Below the pieces are notes generated by a model that saw only the letters and a list, made by a program, of their open reading frames with translations, made no database searches and was not told the DNA's origin. Shown piece after piece: positions 1 through 7,427 of a stretch of 18,611 nucleotides of DNA; within the stretch, counting starts at the first letter, position 1; the number at the start of each line of letters is the position of its first letter. Origin of the DNA: Actinomycetes bacterium (lineage in GTDB: Bacteria; Actinomycetota; Acidimicrobiia; Acidimicrobiales; Ilumatobacteraceae). The stretch spans positions 1 to 18,611 of the forward strand of contig JAEZFY010000195.1 of assembly GCA_023417265.1 (NCBI GenBank), written 5' to 3'. A program made the position numbers and the translations under genes.

Positions 1-1
1 G

Positions 2-394
2 GCCGGGGGGTCGTCGACGACGCCCACCACCTCGATCGCTCCGCGCCGGCCCCCCACGATGGTGGCCACCACGACGACGGTGGCGGCCGCCCCCACCGCC
101 GCGCCGGCCCCGGTCCGCCCCGCCCCGGCCGCGCCGGCCGTGCGCGCGTGGGGCGAGGTCAAGCCGTGCCGGTTCGGCGACGCCTGCCTGGCCGTGAGCT
201 TCACCGTGTCGGGGTTCCCCGACCCGCAGCCCACCACGTTCGCCTGCGTCTACCCGAACTCGACGCGGCAGTTCAGCTTCGAGGGCGCCGGCGAGGTGGA
301 GGCGTGCCTCACCGGCGACGAAGGCGACATCGTCTACATCGAGGTCGACGGCGTGCGTTCGGGTGGCGTCAGCGCCACCACGCTCAACCCCTGA
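2..394 (+). CDS. C-terminal part of a probable exported protein (5' end outside window)
   Basis: The frame is open from base 2 to the TGA at 392-394, so the start lies upstream of the window; the ATG at 59 is internal or a weak alternative. The visible part has two zones. The first 45 or so residues are rich in Thr, Pro and Ala (TTTTVAAAP and similar), typical of a flexible extracytoplasmic linker. The last ~80 residues form a compact region with alternating hydrophobic stretches and four cysteines (KPCRFGDACLAVSF, FACVYPN, EACLTGD), which looks like a small beta-sandwich held by disulfides. I do not recognise the family. By analogy, such linker-plus-domain tails occur in actinobacterial membrane-anchored or secreted proteins, including sensor kinases. 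It converges with the agmatine deiminase gene, 16 bases away. Confidence 0.6.
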   Translation, partial: AGGSSTTPTTSIAPRRPPTMVATTTTVAAAPTAAPAPVRPAPAAPAVRAWGEVKPCRFGDACLAVSFTVSGFPDPQPTTFACVYPNSTRQFSFEGAGEVEACLTGDEGDIVYIEVDGVRSGGVSATTLNP

Positions 395-404
395 CGCTGC
401 GGCA

Positions 405-424
405 CGGCGGCTACCGGGCCGCCG
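405..424. terminator. Possible shared hairpin between convergent genes
   Basis: Arms CGGCGGC (405-411) and GCCGCCG (418-424) pair perfectly around a six-base loop, over the stop codon of agmatine deiminase and just past the stop at 394. There is no T-run on either side, so a terminator role is inferred from position only. Confidence 0.3.
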
Positions 425-1484
425 GTTCCTGCTGGGTGATGCAGTGGATGCCGCCGCCGCGGGCGAACAGGTCGCGGGCGGGCACGAGCACGATCTCGCG
501 GTCGGGGTAGCACTCGGCGAGCACGCCCGCGGCGAACTCGTCGTTGGGGTCGTCGAAGGCGCACAAGATCACGGCGCCGTTGCAGACGTAGTGGTTGACG
601 TAGCTGTAGTCGACCCAGCCGTGCTCGTCGGCGAGCACCGTCGGGGCCGGCAACTCGATCACCTCGAGCCGCCGACCGTGGGCGTCGGTGGCCGAGCGCA
701 GCAAGCCGATCAGCTCGCGGGTGACGGCGTGGTCGGGGTGCGCCGGGTCGGTTTGCGAGTGGGCGACGAGCGTGCCCGGGCGCACGAAGCAGGTGACGAT
801 GTCGACGTGGCCGCGCGTGCCGAACCGTTCGTAGTCGCGCGTCAGCCCACGCGGGAGCCAGATCGCGGTCCGCGTGCCGAGCCGGGCGTGGATCTCGGCT
901 GCGACCTCGGCGCGGGTCCACCCCGGGTTGCGGCCGGGGTCGAGCTGCACCGTGTCGGTGAGCAGCACCGTGCCGGCGCCGTCGACGTGGATGCCGCCGC
1001 CTTCGTTGACGAGCGGGCTGGTGGCGACGGCGCTGGCGCCGGCCGTTGCCGCCACCCACGCCCCGACGTCGCGCTCGCGGTCGTAGTCGCTGAACCCGGC
1101 GTCGCCCCACCCGTTGAAGCGCCAGTGCACGGCGGTCAGGCGCCCACCGGTGAGCGTGAACGTCGGCCCGCTGTCGCGCAGCCAGGCATCGTCGATCGGG
1201 ACCTCGTGCACCGTTCCACCAGCATCCCGGCCACCGGCGGTGGACGGATCCGTGAGCAGCGCCCGGGCCGCGGCGCCGTCGCCGGGCGCAGCGAGCACCT
1301 CCACCGGCTCGTACTGACGGATCGCCCGGGCCACGTTCATCCACGCCCCGCGATACCGCTCGGGGTCGGCGGCGAACGTCTCGTTGAGCGGCGGGAACTC
1401 CATCCACGTGCGCCGGTGCGGGGCCCACTCGGGCGGCATCCAGGCCGGGTTGGTCGAGGCGCGGTCGATCGAGGCGGTGTTCAT
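411..1484 (-). CDS. aguA: Agmatine deiminase (peptidylarginine deiminase-like family)
   Basis: Hydrolyses agmatine to N-carbamoylputrescine and ammonia, a cytosolic step from arginine to putrescine. The 357-residue product has the usual family length. Visible motifs: MPPEWAPHRRTWMEFP (16-31), DDAWLRDSGPTF (98-109) and NEGGGIHVDG (160-169), which bind substrate, GHVDIVTCF (225-233) with the catalytic His/Asp pair, and GGGIHCITQQEP near the C terminus with the catalytic cysteine at 348. The ATG at 1484 overlaps the stop of the upstream nucleosidase gene (ATGA), which supports translational coupling; a longer frame upstream would run through that gene and was rejected. Peptidylarginine deiminases share the fold, but the short length and absence of a signal peptide favour the agmatine enzyme. 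Confidence 0.9.
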   Translation of the reverse strand: MNTASIDRASTNPAWMPPEWAPHRRTWMEFPPLNETFAADPERYRGAWMNVARAIRQYEPVEVLAAPGDGAAARALLTDPSTAGGRDAGGTVHEVPIDDAWLRDSGPTFTLTGGRLTAVHWRFNGWGDAGFSDYDRERDVGAWVAATAGASAVATSPLVNEGGGIHVDGAGTVLLTDTVQLDPGRNPGWTRAEVAAEIHARLGTRTAIWLPRGLTRDYERFGTRGHVDIVTCFVRPGTLVAHSQTDPAHPDHAVTRELIGLLRSATDAHGRRLEVIELPAPTVLADEHGWVDYSYVNHYVCNGAVILCAFDDPNDEFAAGVLAECYPDREIVLVPARDLFARGGGIHCITQQEPAAR

Positions 1485-2098
1485 CGACGGCGCTCGATCG
1501 AGCCCGAGTTCCATGCCGCTTCGAGCGCGTCGACCGCGTCGGCGAGCCGGGCGTCGACGACGTGCAGGTACTCGGCCCAATCCGAATAGTGGGTGAGATC
1601 GGTCGCCCCGTCGGACACGCCGCGCAGGCCGAGCAGCGGGACGTCGAAGCGTTGGCACGCGCGCAGCACGGCGAACGTCTCCATGTCGACCAGTTCGGCG
1701 TCGATCGCGGCGTAGGCCGCGCGGCCCGAAATCACGGCCGCGCCAGTCGACAAGCGCGCCTCGGGCAGCCCGGGCACGCGGTACGGCAGCTCGACCACGG
1801 CCGGGAGATCGAGGAACGGCGTGGTGTTGTGCGGGAACCCGAGCGGTGTGGCGTCGATGTCGCGGTAGACGACCGAGGCGATCTGGAACACCGATCCTTG
1901 GGCATGGGTGGCGCTGCCGCACGAGCCCAGCGACACCACGAGTTCGGGGAGGTCCTGGTGGGCCGCCAGGCGGGCCAGCCCGGCGGCCACGCTGACACCT
2001 GCTTCCACCGGGCCGACACCGGTCCACAGCGGATAGAAGCGGCGGCGCAGCTGGGGGCCGTACTCCGCTTCGACCGCCATCGTGTACAGGATCGTCAC
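1481..2098 (-). CDS. 5'-methylthioadenosine/S-adenosylhomocysteine nucleosidase-like protein
   Basis: Member of the purine nucleoside phosphorylase/MTA-SAH nucleosidase superfamily; expected to cleave adenine from methylthioadenosine (a by-product of spermidine synthesis) and S-adenosylhomocysteine. Visible: the first beta strand VTILYTMAVEAEYG, GVGPVEAG, the nucleoside-binding LVDMETFAV with the conserved Met-Glu pair, and GVSDGA with the catalytic-site Ser-Asp. The DATPLGF segment resembles MTA/SAH nucleosidases more than futalosine hydrolases, but MqnB cannot be excluded. The start is uncertain. GTG at 2098 gives 205 residues, begins exactly at the first strand and has TACTGT seven bases upstream. 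GTG at 2107 (208 residues) and GTG at 2134 (217 residues, 7 bases after the ATPase stop) are alternatives. None has a clear ribosome binding site. It ends in a four-base overlap with the agmatine deiminase gene. Confidence 0.85.
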   Translation of the reverse strand: MTILYTMAVEAEYGPQLRRRFYPLWTGVGPVEAGVSVAAGLARLAAHQDLPELVVSLGSCGSATHAQGSVFQIASVVYRDIDATPLGFPHNTTPFLDLPAVVELPYRVPGLPEARLSTGAAVISGRAAYAAIDAELVDMETFAVLRACQRFDVPLLGLRGVSDGATDLTHYSDWAEYLHVVDARLADAVDALEAAWNSGSIERRR

Positions 2099-2140
2099 CT
2101 TGCGCACAGTAACGACCGCGGTCGCGGCCGGCACGCGGCC

Positions 2141-3310
2141 CTAGCGGGAGGGGAGGTTGCGACGAACGAAGCGGTCGAAGTGGGGGATCGCGAACTCGAC
2201 CCAGCCGAAGCGCGGTGCGTAGATGACGCCTTCCTGGATGAGGCGTTCGCGGAACCCGCCGACCTGGTTGGTGGCCATGCCCATCGCCGCGGCCACCGCG
2301 CCGGAGCGGTGCGGGCCGGGCCCGAGCGCGGCGAGGCCCTGTACGTACGCCACTTCCGAGGGCGGGATCCGGGCGATCCGGGCGGCGAAGAACGAGGCGT
2401 CGAGGGCGTGCAAGGCGTGCGGCGCGGCGCGCGCGACGTCGTCCGCCGAGATCGGTTCGTCACGGGCGACGTTCCACACGTGGTACGCCCACGTCTGGAC
2501 GAAGAACGGGAACCCGTCGGAGCGGTCGACGACAGCCTCGGTGGCAGCCTCGGTCCAGTCGACGTTGAGTTCGGCGGCAGGGTGGCGGATCGCCGCGGCG
2601 ACCTCGGCGGGCGACAGCGGGCCGAGTTCGGCGACGTCGAACATGCGCTCGGCGTAGGTGGCGGCACGGGCGATCTCGCCGACCAGGTTGGGGAGCCCGG
2701 CCAGCACGCACGCCAACGGGAGTCCGTCCTGGCCGCAGCGATGAACCCCGGCCAGCAGCCGACGCAGGTCGTCGCGGCCGACCAGCTGGGCTTCGTCGAT
2801 CGCCAGCACGATCCCGAGCTCGTGGTCGGCGGCGGCACTGGCGAGATCGACGACGACGTCGGCGAGCGCTTCGCGGTCGGGGGTCTGCTCGAACCGGTCG
2901 AACGTGAATCCGGTGCCGGCGAGGGTCACCGACACGGACTCGATCGAGCGCAGCGCCCGGGTGACCTTGCGCGAGCGTTCGAGCTCTTCGAGGATCCGGC
3001 GCGCTTGGCGGAGCAGGCTGCGCAACGTGTCGTCGCCGCCGACGGCCTCGACGCGGATCACCCGGAATCCGACCCGCTCGGCGAGCCCTGCCAGCTTGCC
3101 GAGCAGCACGGTCTTGCCGACGCCGCGCAGGCCGGTGATCATGCGGTGCTGGCTGGGGCGCCCGGCACGCAGCCGGCGGAGGCCGATATCGGTGGCTTCG
3201 AGCACCCGGTCGCGGCCGACGAGGTAGGGCGGTGGCGTGCCTGCGCCCGGGGCGAACGGGTTGGCGACGGGGTCGTAGAGACCGATCTCCGTGCCAGGTT
3301 CGCCGGACAT
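2141..3310 (-). CDS. AAA+ ATPase with ORC1/Cdc6-like domain and C-terminal winged helix
   Basis: A 389-residue predicted ATPase. Walker A is GLRGVGKT (60-67); Walker B is LAIDEAQL with Asp172-Glu173; an N-terminal segment PYLVGRDRVLEATDIGLRRL matches the box that precedes Walker A in ORC1-type or STAND-like bacterial ATPases. The C-terminal ~90 residues (from about 300) look like a winged helix-turn-helix (GAVAAAMGMATNQVGGFRERLIQEG is the likely helical pair), so DNA binding is plausible. No nuclease, protease or membrane segment is fused. It is the first gene of an apparent three-gene operon with a nucleosidase and agmatine deiminase, and is divergent from the EVE-domain gene. The ATG at 3308-3310 is supported by a -10 hexamer six bases upstream. 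Function unknown; similar stand-alone ATPases occur widely in actinobacteria. Confidence 0.8.
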   Translation of the reverse strand: MSGEPGTEIGLYDPVANPFAPGAGTPPPYLVGRDRVLEATDIGLRRLRAGRPSQHRMITGLRGVGKTVLLGKLAGLAERVGFRVIRVEAVGGDDTLRSLLRQARRILEELERSRKVTRALRSIESVSVTLAGTGFTFDRFEQTPDREALADVVVDLASAAADHELGIVLAIDEAQLVGRDDLRRLLAGVHRCGQDGLPLACVLAGLPNLVGEIARAATYAERMFDVAELGPLSPAEVAAAIRHPAAELNVDWTEAATEAVVDRSDGFPFFVQTWAYHVWNVARDEPISADDVARAAPHALHALDASFFAARIARIPPSEVAYVQGLAALGPGPHRSGAVAAAMGMATNQVGGFRERLIQEGVIYAPRFGWVEFAIPHFDRFVRRNLPSR

Positions 3311-3316
3311 GCCTCG

Positions 3317-3322
3317 ACTTTA
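3317..3322 (-). promoter_or_regulatory. -10 hexamer of the AAA+ ATPase gene (leaderless type)
   Basis: Reads TAAAGT on the minus strand, followed by six bases and then ATG. This places the expected transcription start on the A of the start codon. No -35 is obvious. Confidence 0.6.
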
Positions 3323-3357
3323 TCAAGGTTCGACAAACTCAGGGCAGTTGCGCAAGC

Positions 3358-3363
3358 TAGGCT
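3358..3363 (+). promoter_or_regulatory. -10 hexamer of the EVE-domain gene (leaderless type)
   Basis: TAGGCT, then six bases, then ATG at 3370. With the TAAAGT box on the other strand it forms a compact divergent promoter pair in a 59-base intergenic space. Confidence 0.6.
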
Positions 3364-3369
3364 GTCGCC

Positions 3370-3834
3370 ATGGCGTACTGGTTGATGAAGTCGGAGCCCG
3401 ACGTGTTCGGCTACGACGATCTCGTCCGGGTCAAGCGCGAGGGCTGGGACGGGGTCCGCAACTACACCGCCCGCAACCACATGCGGGCGATGGCCAAGGG
3501 CGACCTCGTGATCTTCTACCACTCGAACGCCGCGCCGCCGGGCGTCGCCGGGATCGCCAAGATCGTCAAGACCGCCGAACCCGACCCCACCCAGTTCGAC
3601 CCGAACTCGAAGTACTACGACCCCAGGTCGAAGCCGTCCGAGCCGCGCTGGGACTGGGTCACCGTCGCGCCCCACAAGCGGCTCGCCTTCGTGTCGCTCG
3701 ACGAACTGCGCACGATCCCCGAGCTCGCCGACTGCCAGCTGCTGGCCCGCGGCAACCGGTTGTCGGTGCTGCCACTCAGCGAGGTCGAGTTCGACGCGAT
3801 CGTCGCCGCCGCGCAGGCCAAGCGCCGCCGCTGA
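3370..3834 (+). CDS. EVE domain protein (THYN1-like)
   Basis: A 154-residue single-domain protein. Family signatures are visible: MAYWLMKSEPDVFGYDDL at the N terminus, WDGVRNYTARNHMRAM (about 30-45) and GDLVIFYHSNA followed by GIAKIVK. EVE domains share the PUA-like fold and are thought to bind modified nucleic acid bases; human THYN1 is the best-known relative, and some bacterial versions sit with modification-dependent restriction genes. No restriction or methylase gene is nearby here, so a housekeeping role in RNA or DNA base recognition is more likely. It is transcribed alone, divergent from the AAA+ ATPase and convergent with the PLP decarboxylase (25 bases between stops). The start is clear because the domain begins at residue 1. 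Confidence 0.9.
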   Translation: MAYWLMKSEPDVFGYDDLVRVKREGWDGVRNYTARNHMRAMAKGDLVIFYHSNAAPPGVAGIAKIVKTAEPDPTQFDPNSKYYDPRSKPSEPRWDWVTVAPHKRLAFVSLDELRTIPELADCQLLARGNRLSVLPLSEVEFDAIVAAAQAKRRR

Positions 3835-3840
3835 ACGCGC

Positions 3841-3857
3841 CGCCCGATCGAGGGGCG
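3841..3857. terminator. Possible hairpin between convergent genes
   Basis: CGCCC (3841-3845) pairs with GGGCG (3853-3857) in the 25-base gap between the EVE and decarboxylase stops. It is short and lacks a T-run; the role is inferred from position. Confidence 0.22.
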
Positions 3858-3859
3858 CC

Positions 3860-5287
3860 TCAGCCGCCGGGGGCGGTGGCGAGCGAATCGACCAGCACGG
3901 CGATGTCGGCAACGGTCGTGCGCGGGTTGACGATGCAGATCCGCAGCACCGTCTCGCCAGCCCACGCGGTGGGCACCACGAGGGCTTCGCCGGCGGCGAG
4001 CATCCGGTCGCTCCACGTGTGGTAGTCGGCGGGCGACCAGCCGTGCCGCCGGAACACGACCACCGACAGTTCCGGTTCGACGACCAGTTCGAGGTGGTCG
4101 CTGGCGCGGATCAGCTCGGCGGCCGCGCGGGTGACGGCCAGCGTCGTCTCGATCGCGGTCGCGTAGGCGGCAGTGCCGTGGGTCGCCAGGCTGAACCAGA
4201 ACGGCAGGCCGCGGGCGCGGCGGGTGAGATGGTGGGCGAGATCGCTCGGATTGCGATCGCGGGCCGCCCCACCGACCCCGCCGACGACGTGATCGGGCGC
4301 TGCGTCAGGGCCGCCGTGGAGCACGTCGAGGTATTCGGCGTGCTGGGTGTGGGCCTCCTCGGCGAGCTGCGGGTCGCGGTACACGAGCGCGCACGAGTCG
4401 AACGGGGCGAACAGCCACTTGTGCGGGTCGACGATCAGGCTGTCGGCGCGCTCGATGCCGGCGAACGCAGGGCGCACGCTCGGCGCCGCGAGCGCGGCCG
4501 CGCCGTAGGCCCCGTCGACGTGGAGCCAGCAGCCGAGCGACTCGGCCGCCTCGGCGGCGCCGGCGAGATCGTCGACCACACCGGCGTTGGTGGTGCCGGC
4601 CGTGGCCACGATCGCGAACAGGCGCCCCCGGTCGGCGTCGCCGAGCGCGGCGAGCGTGGCCGCCAAGGCCGCACCGGACATGCGTCCCGACGCGTCGGCC
4701 GCCACGGTGACGACATCGCAGTCCATCACCCGGGCCGCGTGCGCCACCGACGAGTGCGCGCCGGCGGAGGTGACGACGAGCGGCCACGTGCGGTCGTGGG
4801 CGCCACCGGCCGCCCGGCGCCACGCCCACCGTGCTGCCAACAGGGCCGACAGGTTGCCGGCCGTGCCGCCGCTCACGAACACGCCGCCCGCCGAGGCGGG
4901 GAAGCCGGCCAGGTCGGCGATCCAGCGCAGCGCCTCGTTCTCGGCGTACACGGCGCCGGCACCCTCGAGCCACGACCCGGCGTAGATGCTCGACGCCCCG
5001 ACGACGAGGTCGAACAGCACCGCCGCCTCGGTGGCCGCGCACGGCACAAACGACAGGTAGCGCGGGTTGTCGACGGAGATGCACGCCGGGGCGAGCACGT
5101 CGGTGAACAGTTCCAGGGCGCGCTGCCCGCCGAGCCCGTCGGCGGTGATCGTCGGCCCGCAGGCGGCGGCCAGCTCGCGCTTGTCGCGCGGGCCGTCGAG
5201 TGGCACGGGGTCCATCCGCACCCGCTCGATCGCGTAGCGGACGATCGCCTCGGTGAGCTCGGCGGCCTCGGCGTCGTGCAGGTGCAT
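3860..5287 (-). CDS. Group II pyridoxal-phosphate-dependent amino acid decarboxylase
   Basis: Fold-type I PLP enzyme of 475 residues, the usual length for aromatic-L-amino-acid and related decarboxylases. Visible residues: SGGTAGN (139-145) for phosphate binding, SAGAHSS with His178 that stacks on the cofactor, HVDGAYG with Asp258 that pairs with the pyridine nitrogen, and DPHKWLFAPFDS with Lys290 as the Schiff-base lysine. NPRYLSFVP (74-82) matches the substrate-side loop of this group. The natural substrate (aromatic amino acid, glutamate, diaminobutyrate or other) cannot be read from sequence. It lies 41 bases after the FKBP lipoprotein gene on the same strand; a GC-only self-complementary stretch and its own -10 box occupy that gap, so it may be transcribed separately. 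Confidence 0.88.
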   Translation of the reverse strand: MHLHDAEAAELTEAIVRYAIERVRMDPVPLDGPRDKRELAAACGPTITADGLGGQRALELFTDVLAPACISVDNPRYLSFVPCAATEAAVLFDLVVGASSIYAGSWLEGAGAVYAENEALRWIADLAGFPASAGGVFVSGGTAGNLSALLAARWAWRRAAGGAHDRTWPLVVTSAGAHSSVAHAARVMDCDVVTVAADASGRMSGAALAATLAALGDADRGRLFAIVATAGTTNAGVVDDLAGAAEAAESLGCWLHVDGAYGAAALAAPSVRPAFAGIERADSLIVDPHKWLFAPFDSCALVYRDPQLAEEAHTQHAEYLDVLHGGPDAAPDHVVGGVGGAARDRNPSDLAHHLTRRARGLPFWFSLATHGTAAYATAIETTLAVTRAAAELIRASDHLELVVEPELSVVVFRRHGWSPADYHTWSDRMLAAGEALVVPTAWAGETVLRICIVNPRTTVADIAVLVDSLATAPGG

Positions 5288-5293
5288 GCCGCG

Positions 5294-5299
5294 TGTCTA
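5294..5299 (-). promoter_or_regulatory. -10-like hexamer of the PLP decarboxylase gene
   Basis: TAGACA on the minus strand, six bases before the ATG at 5287. The last base departs from the TANNNT pattern, but the spacing is the same as at other leaderless starts here. Confidence 0.4.
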
Positions 5300-5328
5300 G
5301 CGCGCCGCCGGCGGGCGCCGGCGCAACC

Positions 5329-6432
5329 TCAGGTGGGCGTGCCGAACACGCCGAGCACCTCGACCACGGCGATCAGGTCGGTGCCGGCCGGCAAGCCCGC
5401 GCTCGGTGCGCCACCTTCGCCGTAGGCCTCGGCGGGAGGCATCGTGATGACCCGCAGCGTGCCGACCTTGGCGCCGAGCAGACCGTCGACGAGGCCCGGC
5501 AGCACCAACCCGTCGGGCACCAGCTGGACCTGCTCGGGGGCCCCGCTCGACCACGTGCTGTTGAGGACGACGAGGTTGTCGCCGCGCACGAACATCGCAT
5601 GGATGAGTGCCGTCTGGCCGACCTGCAGCTCCGGGCCGTCGCCGACGGTGATGTCGTTGGTGGTGACCTCGGTGGCGCCTTGCGAGCGCGGCACGGCGAT
5701 CGTCGGCGCGTCGGCCGCCGAGGTCGGCGGCACCACCATGCGCACCTCGGTGACGAACGTCAGGGCGTCGCCGGGCTTGATGATGTCGCCTTGCGGCGAG
5801 TCGTTGTACGCCAGGTCGGTGGGGATGTCGAGGCGGATCAAGGCACCCTGCTGGGCGCCGACGAGGCCTTGGTCCCAGCCCTGGATGACGCCGCCCTGGC
5901 CGAGCGGGAAGTCGATCGGGGTGCCCCGGGTGTAGCTCTCGTCGAACATCGCTCCGTCTTCGGAGCGGATGCCGATGTAGTCGATGAACAGCGTGTCGCC
6001 GGGCTGCGCGGCGCGGCCGCTGCCGGGCCGCAGCACCGTGATCTGGAGGGCCGGCGGCTGCGTGCACGGGCGGATCGCCTGGGGGCGGGCGTCGGCGGGG
6101 AACTCGCCGGTGACTCCCGGGGTGGTGGTGCCCGGCGCCGTGCTCGGCACGGTGCTGGCCGGCACGCTCGTGGCGGGCACGGTGGCGGGCGGCAAGGTCG
6201 GCCCGGCGACCGGGGCGGTGGTGACGGGAATCGTGGTGGGCGGCACGGTCGTGGTGGTGACGGTGGCGGCCTCGGGCACCTCGAAGCACGCCTCGGGGTC
6301 GACCGTGGTGACCGGCGCCGGAACGGTGCTGGCGGCGGCCGACGTGGTGTCGGGGGCGGCGTCGTCGTCGCCTCCACCACACGCCGCCAGCGCGACAGCG
6401 GACACGAGCACGACGGGCACGAGGCGGCGCAT
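5329..6432 (-). CDS. Lipoprotein with two tandem FKBP-type peptidyl-prolyl isomerase domains
   Basis: A 367-residue predicted surface lipoprotein. The N terminus MRRLVPVVLVSAVALAAC is a signal peptide with a lipobox and lipidation cysteine at 18. Residues ~24-110 are a Thr/Pro/Val-rich spacer. The first FKBP domain (about 128-233) is well preserved: QPGDTLFIDYIG, MFDESYTRGTPIDFPLG, VIQGWDQGLVG and LDIPTDLAYN are the standard blocks, though the usual Gly-Tyr of the active-site loop reads LAYN. A second, more diverged domain (about 255-364) repeats the order: VGQTALIHAMFV, STWSSGAPEQVQLV, VLPGLVDGLLG and MPPAEAYGEGG. Likely role: folding of exported proteins outside the membrane. It follows the hydrolase gene by 23 bases. 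Confidence 0.87.
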   Translation of the reverse strand: MRRLVPVVLVSAVALAACGGGDDDAAPDTTSAAASTVPAPVTTVDPEACFEVPEAATVTTTTVPPTTIPVTTAPVAGPTLPPATVPATSVPASTVPSTAPGTTTPGVTGEFPADARPQAIRPCTQPPALQITVLRPGSGRAAQPGDTLFIDYIGIRSEDGAMFDESYTRGTPIDFPLGQGGVIQGWDQGLVGAQQGALIRLDIPTDLAYNDSPQGDIIKPGDALTFVTEVRMVVPPTSAADAPTIAVPRSQGATEVTTNDITVGDGPELQVGQTALIHAMFVRGDNLVVLNSTWSSGAPEQVQLVPDGLVLPGLVDGLLGAKVGTLRVITMPPAEAYGEGGAPSAGLPAGTDLIAVVEVLGVFGTPT

Positions 6433-6441
6433 AGGGCGGTG

Positions 6442-6447
6442 AGGTTA
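6442..6447 (-). promoter_or_regulatory. -10-like hexamer of the FKBP lipoprotein gene
   Basis: TAACCT on the minus strand, nine bases before the ATG at 6432, inside the 23-base gap after the hydrolase stop. It would give a leader of zero to a few bases. Confidence 0.4.
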
Positions 6448-6455
6448 CCGGCGCG

Positions 6456-7370
6456 CTACTGCGCTTGGCGGGCGGCCCGCACGGCTGCCGGGCGCCCGAT
6501 CACCGAGCCGATCGCCCGCAGGAGCTGCGGCACGAACCGCCCTGCGTCGTTGACGACCGCATCGTGGCCGGCGTCGATGCGGAACGGTTCCGCCCCGGGG
6601 ATGCCCTCGAACAAGCGCACCTGACGGCGGAACGGGACCACCCCGTCAGCGGTCGTGACGATCACCGCCGCCGGCACGTCGATCTCACCGATCCAGTCGC
6701 TCGACGAGAACTCGCCGATCGCCCGCCCAGCCTCGAGGATCATCCGCCAGTCGTGCTGGCTGGCCTGCTCGATCGCCCACTCACCCCAGTCCTTGCGCTG
6801 CAGGTAGAACTGGTCGGTCAGCCAGCTGCGTGCCTGGGAGGGTGTGAAGCGGGCCAGCGCAGCGAGCCCGGTGAGCCCCATGAACGACAACCGCTCGGCC
6901 TGTTTGCCGGCGAAGTACGGGGCCGTGGCGGCGAGCACGAGCCCGTCGACCCGGTACGGGTGGCGGCGCCACATCAGCTGCGCCACCGTGCCGCCCATCG
7001 AGTACCCGACCGGGATCGCGCTCTCGACGCCGAGCACGTCGAGCACCGCCACCGCGTCGTCGGCACAGTCCTCGAGCTTGAACGTCTTGCGCGTGCGCAG
7101 GCCGCGGCCGTGGCCGCGGTGGTCGAAGGCGATCACGCGGTAGCGCTCGGCGAGCGCCGTGTAGCACGTGAAGAAGTTGAGATCGGCCGTGGCGGTCCAC
7201 CCGTGGAGGAGCACGACGACCGGCGCGTCGGGCGGACCGGCGACGTCGCGCACGGCGAGCGTCCCGAGGCCCGGCAACTCGATGTCGGTGGACGGTGGGA
7301 GCGCCGGCGCGCGCGGTTCGGTTGCCGCGGCGGCGACGGCGATGTCGAGGTCGGACCCGGTTTCGGTCAC
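6456..7370 (-). CDS. Alpha/beta hydrolase
   Basis: A cytosolic alpha/beta-hydrolase of ~304 residues; substrate unknown. Counting from the GTG at 7370: the oxyanion-hole HGW (56-58), FDHRGHGRG, the nucleophile elbow GYSMGG with Ser124, Asp242 in TTADGVVP and His269 in AGHDAVV complete the catalytic triad. A cap domain lies between about 150 and 225. Epoxide hydrolases, haloalkane dehalogenases and esterases share this plan; an Asp nucleophile is absent, so an esterase- or lipase-like activity is favoured. Start: GTG at 7391 would add seven residues. GTG at 7370 is chosen because TACGGT lies seven bases upstream, the pattern seen at other starts; the first ~25 residues are low in complexity either way. 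It follows greA by 57 bases (36 with the longer form). Confidence 0.85.
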   Translation of the reverse strand: MTETGSDLDIAVAAAATEPRAPALPPSTDIELPGLGTLAVRDVAGPPDAPVVVLLHGWTATADLNFFTCYTALAERYRVIAFDHRGHGRGLRTRKTFKLEDCADDAVAVLDVLGVESAIPVGYSMGGTVAQLMWRRHPYRVDGLVLAATAPYFAGKQAERLSFMGLTGLAALARFTPSQARSWLTDQFYLQRKDWGEWAIEQASQHDWRMILEAGRAIGEFSSSDWIGEIDVPAAVIVTTADGVVPFRRQVRLFEGIPGAEPFRIDAGHDAVVNDAGRFVPQLLRAIGSVIGRPAAVRAARQAQ

Positions 7371-7377
7371 CGCGCTC

Positions 7378-7383
7378 ACCGTA
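7378..7383 (-). promoter_or_regulatory. -10-like hexamer before the hydrolase GTG
   Basis: TACGGT on the minus strand, seven bases before the GTG at 7370. The start was chosen partly because of this box, so it is not independent evidence. Confidence 0.3.
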
Positions 7384-7427
7384 TCGGTCACACACCGGCC
7401 GGTGCGGGCGCCGGCGTGCCGGCGCGG

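Noticed and set aside
1562..3385. 607-residue plus-strand open frame opposite the nucleosidase and ATPase genes
   Set aside because: It lies antisense to two well-supported genes and is explained by high third-position GC; its product is Arg/Gly/Ala-rich without motifs.
4019..5425. 468-residue plus-strand frame opposite the PLP decarboxylase
   Set aside because: Antisense shadow of a gene with clear PLP motifs.
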